Assembly: GCA_035544635.1 (NCBI GenBank)
Contig: DATKDQ010000320.1
Location: 1 to 39,581, forward strand
Source of the DNA: DATAFT01 sp035544635
GTDB taxonomy: Bacteria > Acidobacteriota > Thermoanaerobaculia > Multivoradales > Multivoraceae
Length of the DNA: 39,581 bases
Direction of reading: 5' to 3'
Every line of letters starts with the position of its first letter. Positions within the stretch are counted from its first letter, which is position 1. The notes under the pieces were generated by a model that saw only the letters and a program-made list of their open reading frames with translations, ran no database searches and was not told the DNA's origin. Positions 33,820 to 39,581 of this stretch are shown here, one piece after another. Made by a program: the position numbers and the translations under genes.

Positions 33820-34935
33820 CTACTGCGGCGGCCGGAGGCGGAGCCTGACCTCGCCACCGGCCTCGAGCGCCATGGGGGCTTCGGCTTCGAGGGCACGTCG
33901 CTGGAGCGACGCGATCCCGAGCCACGCGCCTGGAGAGGCCCCGGGCGCAACGCTCGTGAGCGTGCCGGAGTCCTCGTTCCCGTCTCCTCCGGCTGCCCGG
34001 ATCCTGCTCGGCACCGGCGGCGGCGCCGCGCGCCCGGTCACCTCGACCGGCACGCACAGAGCGCTCGGCTTCCCGCGATAGTGGATGCGGGCCACGATCT
34101 CCTGGCCCAGATAACAGCCCTTGGTGAAGTCGATGGCGTCCTCGACGAGGCCGGTCTCGTTGGCCACGGTCTCCTCGCCGAAGTCGATGCCGAAGCGCCC
34201 CCTCCCCGCCTCGATCCTCATCGCGTCGAGCGCCTCGAGACCGGCGACCCGCGAGCTCGTTCGACTCGCCCCAGACCCGCTCGCGCGCCGCGCGGCCAGA
34301 CCCGTGAAGATGTCCTCGGCGAGGGAGGCTGGGGCCCAGAGCACGAAGCCCTCGATGCCGAAGACGCGCCGGCGCACGATCTGGACCTCGGTGCCATCCA
34401 CCCGCGCGCGCGTGGTGGCGTCGGGCTCGAGCGCTGCCACCGCATCGCCCAGCGCCTTCGCCGCGCCGGGGCCGAGCGCGCCGATCAGCACCATATCGTC
34501 GAGTGGTGCCACCTCGACGTCGTCGATCACGCGGTAGCTCTCGAGGTGCCGGCGAATCCGATCGCTCGCGCCCGCCGGCAGCTCCAGCCAGAGACGATCC
34601 TCGAGCGCGGTGACGTGGACGTCGGCGAGGACGCGGCCCTGCTTCGTGAGCACGAGACCGTACACGCTGCGTCCGCCGGCGAGGTCCTTGATGTTCGCCG
34701 TGACGAGCCCGTTGAGGAAGCGGTGGCGGTCGCGGCCGCGCAGCTCGAGCCGGCCCAGCCACGAGAGATCGACGACGGCGTGGTCCGCGCGCATCGAAGC
34801 GAGCTCGCCCGCCGGATCGCCGTAGTCCCCCGGCACCGCGACGCCGCCCTCGTCGACGAATCGTGCTCCCAGCCTCTGGTGCAGTGCTGCGAGCGCCAGC
34901 TCGTCGAGGTCCGGGGTGCGCTCGCGGGTCGACAT
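33820..34935 (-). CDS. ygfZ: YgfZ/GcvT-like folate-binding iron-sulfur protein maturation factor
   Basis: A 371-residue GcvT-fold protein starting MSTRERTPDLDEL. The signature KGCYLGQE (272-279), including the essential Cys274, identifies YgfZ rather than glycine-cleavage T protein. The N-terminal folate-binding features DLSWLGRLELRGRDRHRFLN and TKQGRVLADV are also seen. YgfZ supports Fe-S enzymes with a tetrahydrofolate-dependent activity. The tail has a glycine/aspartate-rich insert (about 310-325) before the last beta-barrel strand. ATGs at 34947 and 34983 are possible earlier starts. It is the convergent neighbour of the IscA-type carrier. Confidence 0.9.
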   Translation of the reverse strand: MSTRERTPDLDELALAALHQRLGARFVDEGGVAVPGDYGDPAGELASMRADHAVVDLSWLGRLELRGRDRHRFLNGLVTANIKDLAGGRSVYGLVLTKQGRVLADVHVTALEDRLWLELPAGASDRIRRHLESYRVIDDVEVAPLDDMVLIGALGPGAAKALGDAVAALEPDATTRARVDGTEVQIVRRRVFGIEGFVLWAPASLAEDIFTGLAARRASGSGASRTSSRVAGLEALDAMRIEAGRGRFGIDFGEETVANETGLVEDAIDFTKGCYLGQEIVARIHYRGKPSALCVPVEVTGRAAPPPVPSRIRAAGGDGNEDSGTLTSVAPGASPGAWLGIASLQRRALEAEAPMALEAGGEVRLRLRPPQ

Positions 34936-35094
34936 CGGGCGAAGCATAACAACCGCCCAGCCGCCGGATGCGACGGTTGCCACCTTCGCTCTTCGCCCAG
35001 TACACTCCCGCCGCCCGGCCGCTGTTCACACCGCCGGTGGTCGAACGGAGCGGGTCCGGTCGATCGACCGAGCTCGCAGTCCAGGAGCCTCACG

Positions 35095-35460
35095 ATGGAT
35101 CCTCACTTCGACGGCGTCATCTTCAAGACCCACCCGGGCGAGCTGGTACGGCGCATGCGCCGCCCGCATCCGCCCTACCTCCTGCTCGACGTGCGTCCCG
35201 CGGCCGAGCGTGCCCACGGGGTCATCCCCGGGGCGGTGGCGCTGAATTCGGACGATCTCGCGGAGCTGCCCGCCGGCACCACTCCCCTGACCGAGTTCTT
35301 CGTGGTCGGACGCGACCAGTACGACCCCGAGGTGCGGCGCACGACGGTGCGCCTGCGCCAGCTCGGAGCACGCCGCGTGGTCGAGCTCACGGGCGGCATG
35401 TTCGAGTGGGAGTCCTACGGCTACCCGCTCGACGGCGCCCCCGGCCAGAGAGCTGCGTAA
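35095..35460 (+). CDS. Rhodanese-like domain protein lacking the catalytic cysteine
   Basis: A 121-residue protein with an AGGAG ribosome site (35083-35087) and ATG 35095. The rhodanese fold is readable: YLLLDVRPAAERAHGVIPGA, LTEFFVVG, the helix RRTTVRLRQLGARRVVELTGG, and MFEWESYGYPL. In active rhodaneses the strand VVxC is followed by the persulfide loop; here the sequence is FVVGRDQYDPE, with Gly at the Cys position. It therefore should not carry sulfur and may act as a binding or regulatory domain. Its TAA stop abuts the repeat at 35461-35546. Confidence 0.82.
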   Translation: MDPHFDGVIFKTHPGELVRRMRRPHPPYLLLDVRPAAERAHGVIPGAVALNSDDLAELPAGTTPLTEFFVVGRDQYDPEVRRTTVRLRQLGARRVVELTGGMFEWESYGYPLDGAPGQRAA

Positions 35461-35546
35461 GCCGCGCCGTCCGCGGCGCCAAACGACAAGCGAGCGTAGG
35501 GGGTGGTACCCACCACCCCCGTAGCGAGCCGCGCCGTCCGCGGCGC
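35461..35546. repeat. Bipartite hairpin repeat between convergent stop codons
   Basis: The variable hairpin is GGGGGTGGT (35499-35507), loop ACCC, ACCACCCCC (35512-35520), with GCGTA and GTAGC as feet. It is flanked on both sides by the constant hairpin GCGCCG, TCCG, CGGCGC (35464-35479 and 35531-35546). The unit fills the gap between the rhodanese TAA and the peptidase stop almost exactly. Loop and spacing follow the rule of the array at 32325-32491, but the stem sequence and the third constant-loop base differ. Confidence 0.75.
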
Positions 35547-36655
35547 TATCGAATCGCCACCTCGAATCGCCCCGCCGAATCGGCGGCGCCGCGGAACATC
35601 GCCGTGGTGTTGAACTCGAGCACGAGTGTGCCGTCGGCGCCGACCGCGATGAGCCCGCCGTCGCCGGGCTCGAGGACGTCGCGGACCACCTCGCGCACTG
35701 CCTGTCCGACGGTTCGACCTCCGTGCTCGATGCGGGCCGAGACGCTCGCCGCAGCCGCGTGTCGGATCAGCTCCTCCCCCTTGCCCGTGCCCGAGACGGC
35801 GCAGGTGCGGTTGTCGGCGTAGGTGCCGGCCCCGATGACCGGGACGTCGCCGACGCGGCCGAATCGTTTGTTGGTGCGCCCCCCGGTCGAGGTTGCCGCC
35901 GCGAGATCGCCGGCGCGATCGAGCGCGACCGCCCCCACCGTCCCCAGGCCCGACGTCGCAGCGGCTCCCGCGGCCTCCTTCGCCCGCTCACGCTCGAGCT
36001 CCTCGCGCCGCTCCCGGGTGTGGAAGTAGACCGGGTCGACCAGCTCGACGCCGGCCGAGCGTGCGAACGCCTCGGCGCCGTCGGCGACGAGGAGGACGTG
36101 AGGCGTCTGGTCCATCACGCGCCGCGCCAGCGTCACCGGGTTCTTCACCGTGCTCACGGCAGCCACCGCGCCGCAGCGCAGCGCCCGTCCCTCCATGATC
36201 GACGCGTCGAGCTGGTGAGTGCCGTCGTGGGTGTACACCGATCCCTTGCCGGCGTTGAACAAAGGATCGTCCTCGAGCTCGCGCACCACGGCCTCGACGG
36301 TGTCGAGGCTCGAGGCGCCGCCGTAGAGCATGTCGACCCCCAGGCGCAGGGCGCGCTCGAGGCTCGCCACGAACTGCGGCTCGCGGCCGGCGAGGCGTTC
36401 CTCCGACAGCGACCCGGCGCCGCCGTGCAGCGCGATCGCCCACTCCAGTCGCTCGCTCATCGTGTCCGTTTCCTCGGCTGGCGGCTCCGGCGCTCGCGTA
36501 TCCGGTTCCGCGGCGCGGCGGCAGGCGCCGAGAAGCGGCCAGAGGAGGACGGCGACGAGCAGGATCGCGACCTCGGTGTCGAGCGCGCGACGGCACCGGC
36601 GGACCTCCCCTCGAGCCTGGTGCTCCGGGTCTCGCGCACGACCGGCCTTCCACAC
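35546..36655 (-). CDS. Isoaspartyl peptidase/L-asparaginase (Ntn-hydrolase), putative lipoprotein
   Basis: A 369-residue plant-type asparaginase. The enzyme domain, from about residue 69 (LEWAIALHGGAGSLSEERL), contains LFNAGKGSVYTHDGTHQLDASIM and the autocleavage site GTVGAVALDRAGDLAAATSTGG, whose Thr becomes the N-terminal nucleophile. It hydrolyses isoaspartyl dipeptides or asparagine. The front has a basic n-region and a hydrophobic stretch VAILLVAVLLWPLLGAC, which looks like a lipobox with the lipidated Cys. Most relatives are cytoplasmic or periplasmic without a lipid anchor. The upstream M1 start at 36655 is the only one seen that includes the signal; ATG near 36463 would remove it. Confidence 0.85.
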   Translation of the reverse strand: MWKAGRARDPEHQARGEVRRCRRALDTEVAILLVAVLLWPLLGACRRAAEPDTRAPEPPAEETDTMSERLEWAIALHGGAGSLSEERLAGREPQFVASLERALRLGVDMLYGGASSLDTVEAVVRELEDDPLFNAGKGSVYTHDGTHQLDASIMEGRALRCGAVAAVSTVKNPVTLARRVMDQTPHVLLVADGAEAFARSAGVELVDPVYFHTRERREELERERAKEAAGAAATSGLGTVGAVALDRAGDLAAATSTGGRTNKRFGRVGDVPVIGAGTYADNRTCAVSGTGKGEELIRHAAAASVSARIEHGGRTVGQAVREVVRDVLEPGDGGLIAVGADGTLVLEFNTTAMFRGAADSAGRFEVAIR

Positions 36656-36680
36656 CCTCGGGATCGTAGCAGCGCCTCCC

Positions 36681-36693
36681 TATAATTGGGTCG
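36681..36693 (+). promoter_or_regulatory. Perfect -10 box abutting the moaD-moaE start (probable leaderless mRNA)
   Basis: TATAAT at 36681-36686 lies seven bases before the GTG start at 36693. Transcription from it would begin at or within a base or two of the start codon, leaving no leader. No good -35 box is seen at the matching distance, and no Shine-Dalgarno sequence precedes the GTG. Confidence 0.45.
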
Positions 36694-37412
36694 TGAAGAT
36701 CGCGCTGCTCGCGTTCGCGAGCGCCGGCGACATCCTGGGCACGGGCGAAGCCGAGCTCGAGCTGGCGCCCAGAACGACACTCGCCGGCCTGAAGCGGCTC
36801 CTCGAGCAGCGCCACCCGCAGCTCGGGCCGATCTGGAGTCGGCTCGCGATCGCGGTCAACGGCGAGCTCCGCCCCGACGACGCCACGCTTGCGGACGGCG
36901 ACGAGGTCGCGCTGCTCCCGCCGGTCTCCGGGGGAAGCGGCGACCTGCCGGTCCTCACCGAGGATCCTCTCGATCCCGCCGAGGTGGCGCGGCGCGTCGC
37001 CCACCCCGCGTGCGGCGCCGTCGTTCTCTTCTCCGGCACCGTGCGCGAGTCGCATCATGGTCGCGCGGTCGAGCGCATCACCTACTCCGCCTATCGCGCG
37101 ATGGCGGACGCACGCCTGCGCGAGATCGCGAGTCGGCTCGAGCTGGGCTACCCCGGCGCGCGGGTCGCCATCGTCCATCGGCTCGGCGAGATCCCGGTCG
37201 GCGCGCCGAGCGTGGTGATCGCGGTGGCGTCGCCGCACCGAGAAGCGGCCTACGGAGCGAGCCGGGAAGCGCTCGAGCGTCTCAAGGCGGAGGTCCCGAT
37301 CTGGAAGCGCGAGCACTACACCGACGGCGAGTCGAGCTGGCGGGAAGAGGAGCCGCTGACCCGCAAGGCGGCACCCGGCGACGAAGGTCCGCGGGCGGAG
37401 AACGTGCGGTAA
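36693..37412 (+). CDS. MoaD-MoaE fusion (molybdopterin synthase in one chain)
   Basis: A 239-residue fusion starting at GTG 36693 (VKIALLAFASAGD). Residues 1-82 are the ubiquitin-like MoaD domain ending in PPVSGG, whose di-glycine would become the thiocarboxylate. Residues from about 90 are MoaE, with LFSGTVRESHHG, HRLGEIPVGAPSVVIAV, SPHREAAY, and the lysine-bearing PIWKREHY active-site segment. Because MoaD's C-terminal glycine must be free to receive sulfur, the chain must be cleaved or the SGG-SGD junction must work differently. A MoeB/ThiF-rhodanese gene, the expected activator, is 1.4 kb downstream on the other strand. Confidence 0.88.
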   Translation: MKIALLAFASAGDILGTGEAELELAPRTTLAGLKRLLEQRHPQLGPIWSRLAIAVNGELRPDDATLADGDEVALLPPVSGGSGDLPVLTEDPLDPAEVARRVAHPACGAVVLFSGTVRESHHGRAVERITYSAYRAMADARLREIASRLELGYPGARVAIVHRLGEIPVGAPSVVIAVASPHREAAYGASREALERLKAEVPIWKREHYTDGESSWREEEPLTRKAAPGDEGPRAENVR

Positions 37413-37452
37413 CGGCGGCGCGAGCTGGATACTCTCCCCCGGTCGCCCGCCG

Positions 37453-38748
37453 CTACCCGGCCGGCGGCGCGAAGCCGACGCCGGCCGCGCTCGCGCGCGC
37501 GGCGACGTAGCGCCGCCAAGCCTCCTCGACCTCGGGCCACGGGCGGGCGAGCGCAGCCTCGAGATCGCTCGCGCCGACCCCGCCGCCGCGCGACACTCGA
37601 CGCAGGAAGGCGCGAAACGCGAGGCGATGGCCGGACGCCTCGTCGAGCAGGTAGCGCACGAGCCACGCGCTGGCGGCGTAGTGCAGCGCCGCTGCGGGCT
37701 CGGTGACGAACGTGGTCCAGTCGAGCTCGATCAGGGACGGGAGCGGCGGAGCGGACCCGGTCGCGATTGCCGCCGCCAGCCGTTCGAGGCCGGCGAGCGC
37801 ACCGCGCAGCTCGTAGCGCTCCCCCTCGACGGTGCGCAGCGACTCGAGCGGCGACTCGAGCGGCGCGAGCGAGGCGTCGAGCTCGAAGGCGGCGAGGTCG
37901 TCGGCAATACCCTCGTCGAGCCAGGGTGGCAGCGCCGGCCCGAGAGCGCGCCGGTTGAGGAGATGCGCCAGCTCGTGCCGCAGCACGGGAGCGACGGCTT
38001 GCGCGGCTCGGCCTTCGCCGGCGTAGAGCGCGACCAGACCCCACCCGACGTGGCCGCGGCTCGAGAGTCCGCGGATCCGCTCGGAACGGGCCTGGAGCGC
38101 CCGATAGTCCACTTCCCGTCGGTACAGGAAGATGGTCTCGGCGGCCCCGCCCCGAAGCGGCAGGCCGTAGCGCGAGAGGTACAGCGGCTCGGCCTCCTCG
38201 GCCGCTCGCGCCATCGCCGCGAGCACAGCGGGATCGTCGACGTCGGTGAAAAGCGAGTACGGCCCCAGCCGCGACGCGACGGGCGGGTCGGCGAAGAAGC
38301 CGAGCGCCTCGACCACGCGGTCGGGATCCGCACGGCGGCCCGGAAGCGGGAGCACCGGTGCGGCATCCGTGCCCAGCGGCGGCGAGCCGTCGCCGTGCCA
38401 CGGCTCGAACGAGTCACTCCAGGCCATCGCCCGCGGACTCTCCCGCCGCGGCGGCAGCTCGAAAAAGTCCTCGACCTCGACCTCGCGCACCGGAATCCAG
38501 GTCCGCGTCACGCTGAGCTCGCCGGCGGGAGCGGTGCCGACCGCCACGCCTCCCGGGGGTGGCAGCCAGCGCGCCTGGAATCGCCTGGCCGCAGCGCCGA
38601 CCACGGGCCACTCGGCTGCGCTGGCGACCGCCGGCGCCTCCGGGTGCCGCGTCAGCCAGGCGAAGCCCGCGGCGCCGGCGACGAGCGACGCCAGCACGCA
38701 CCAGGTGCAGATCTCACGAAGTGAATGCGCGACGCGCGGCCCGATCAC
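37453..38748 (-). CDS. Membrane-anchored gluzincin peptidase (peptidase MA-like)
   Basis: A 431-residue protein starting at GTG 38748. One transmembrane segment at about residues 14-31 (TWCVLASLVAGAAGFAW) anchors it. The peptidase region shows VLRHELAHLL (H258, E259, H262) and, 20 residues on, PPWLDEGIADDLA (E279), a gluzincin zinc site like that of peptidase MA family members. The region from about 40 to 150 is low in recognisable motifs. The C-terminal helical part (HYAASAWLVRYLLDEASG) also follows the family. It is probably an outward-facing protease. It is 42 bases from the convergent moaD-moaE gene. Confidence 0.85.
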   Translation of the reverse strand: MIGPRVAHSLREICTWCVLASLVAGAAGFAWLTRHPEAPAVASAAEWPVVGAAARRFQARWLPPPGGVAVGTAPAGELSVTRTWIPVREVEVEDFFELPPRRESPRAMAWSDSFEPWHGDGSPPLGTDAAPVLPLPGRRADPDRVVEALGFFADPPVASRLGPYSLFTDVDDPAVLAAMARAAEEAEPLYLSRYGLPLRGGAAETIFLYRREVDYRALQARSERIRGLSSRGHVGWGLVALYAGEGRAAQAVAPVLRHELAHLLNRRALGPALPPWLDEGIADDLAAFELDASLAPLESPLESLRTVEGERYELRGALAGLERLAAAIATGSAPPLPSLIELDWTTFVTEPAAALHYAASAWLVRYLLDEASGHRLAFRAFLRRVSRGGGVGASDLEAALARPWPEVEEAWRRYVAARASAAGVGFAPPAG

Positions 38749-38769
38749 CGAACCAGTCTACGCCGCCGC

Positions 38770-39581
38770 TCAGTACCGCGGCACGCTGGGGTCGACCTCG
38801 ACGCTCCACTCGTCGATGCCGCCCTTCAGGTTCTTCGCCTTCGCGAACCCGAACTTGCGGAGCAGGTTGACGGCGCGGGTCGAGCGCGGCCCGTGGTGGC
38901 AGTGCACGACGATCGTCTCGCGCGAGTCGAGCTCGCCGAGGCGATCCTGCAGCTCGGGGAGCGGGATCAGGATCGAGCCCTCGATGCGTCCGATCTCGTA
39001 CTCCGGCGGGTTGCGCACGTCGAGAATCGTCACCTTCTTCCCGGAGTCGAGCAGGCGCTTGACCTCGGTCGGCTCGAGGTCGAACTCGGGGCCGAGGTCG
39101 TCCTCCTCCTGGCCGATGCCGCAGAACTGCTCGTAGTCGATCAGCGCGGTGACGGTCGGATGCTCGCCGCACACCGGGCACTCCGGGGTCTTGCGCAGCT
39201 TCAGCTCGCGGAAGCGCATGGCGAGCGCGTCCACCAGCAGCAGGCGGCCGATGAGCGGCTCGCCCACGCCGAGGATGAGCTTGATGGCCTCCGTCGCCTG
39301 CATCACGCCTACAAGTCCGGGCAGGATGCCGAGCACTCCGCCTTCCGCGCACGACGGCACCAGCCCCGGCGGCGGCGGTTCCGGATACAAGCAGCGGTAG
39401 CACGGGCCGTCCTTCGTGGCGAAAACGCTCGCCTGGCCCTCGAAGCGGAAGATTGAGCCGTACACATTCGGCTTGCCGGTGAGCACGCAGGCGTCGTTGA
39501 CCAGATAGCGCGTGGGAAAATTATCGGTGCCGTCCACCACGATGTCGAATTCACGGATGATGTCGAGCGCGTTGGCGCTGG
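38770..39581 (-). CDS. moeB: MoeB/ThiF-type adenylyltransferase with C-terminal rhodanese, 5' end missing
   Basis: The last 270 codons of a gene that begins right of the window. Residues visible include DGTDNFPTRYLVND (nucleotide/E1 fold), the zinc cysteines of CYRCLYP and CPVCG, and a C-terminal rhodanese domain with the persulfide loop VVHCHHGPRSTRA, whose Cys is intact. The MoeB-rhodanese arrangement resembles eukaryotic MOCS3 and bacterial sulfur activators of MoaD or ThiS. It would adenylate the di-glycine end of the MoaD-MoaE fusion or ThiS and transfer sulfur. It is about 20 bases upstream of the peptidase on the same strand and may share its transcript. Confidence 0.88.
   Translation of the reverse strand, partial: SANALDIIREFDIVVDGTDNFPTRYLVNDACVLTGKPNVYGSIFRFEGQASVFATKDGPCYRCLYPEPPPPGLVPSCAEGGVLGILPGLVGVMQATEAIKLILGVGEPLIGRLLLVDALAMRFRELKLRKTPECPVCGEHPTVTALIDYEQFCGIGQEEDDLGPEFDLEPTEVKRLLDSGKKVTILDVRNPPEYEIGRIEGSILIPLPELQDRLGELDSRETIVVHCHHGPRSTRAVNLLRKFGFAKAKNLKGGIDEWSVEVDPSVPRY

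Overview
The window is about 70% GC and gene-dense, with frequent GTG starts and several gene pairs overlapping by a few bases. It carries part of the LysW carrier-protein lysine (or lysine/arginine) route known from Thermus, Deinococcus, archaea and several environmental phyla. It also has an eukaryote-like (type 2) isoleucyl-tRNA synthetase, an ECF sigma/anti-sigma pair with RskA-like output domain, and a MoaD-MoaE fusion. Together these suggest a soil or subsurface Acidobacteriota-like bacterium (for example the Thermoanaerobaculia/Holophagae side). That placement is an inference, since no rRNA gene is present. No tRNA, rRNA, CRISPR array, phage or intact insertion sequence was seen.

Layout. 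1-8061: the 3' end of lysY/argC, a VapBC toxin-antitoxin pair, a tandem EthD-domain protein (minus), lysZ, two glycosyltransferases (minus), lysJ and lysK. The lysine genes are all on the plus strand but unrelated genes split them up. 8143-14026 (minus): UDP-sugar epimerase, a 1196-residue GlmS-like protein and another glycosyltransferase, probably for surface polysaccharide. 14232-17822: aminotransferase, then (minus) nitrilase, alpha/beta hydrolase and a QueD/PTPS-like protein. 17969-22924: flippase-like membrane protein, a small RRM protein, then (minus) rlmH, a DksA-family protein with a histone-H1-like tail, holA and mutM. 23169-27865: ileS and a phosphohexomutase. 27932-31507: YugP-type protease, anti-sigma/sigma pair, a LOG-like protein and a hydrolase. 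31608-35460: tdk, a HAD phosphatase, iscA, ygfZ and a Cys-less rhodanese. 35546 to the end: a putative lipoprotein isoaspartyl peptidase, the moaD-moaE fusion, a membrane-anchored gluzincin peptidase and a truncated MoeB/ThiF-rhodanese.

The most interesting unexplained structure is a dispersed family of intergenic repeats (around 14044-14206, 17348-17385, 31607-31682, 32325-32491 and 35461-35546; possible relatives at 5286-5308 and 17282-17304). Each main member has a hairpin whose arms change between copies but always stay complementary. The loop is always A-[A/C]-[A/C]-[C/G], the feet often read GTAGC, and most copies are paired with a second, constant hairpin (GCGCCG / CGGCGC). At 32325-32491 the unit is tandem with a 65-bp period, and at 31607-31682 it supplies the last 24 codons of tdk. 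The pattern resembles REP elements moved by RAYT transposases, but no such transposase lies in the window.
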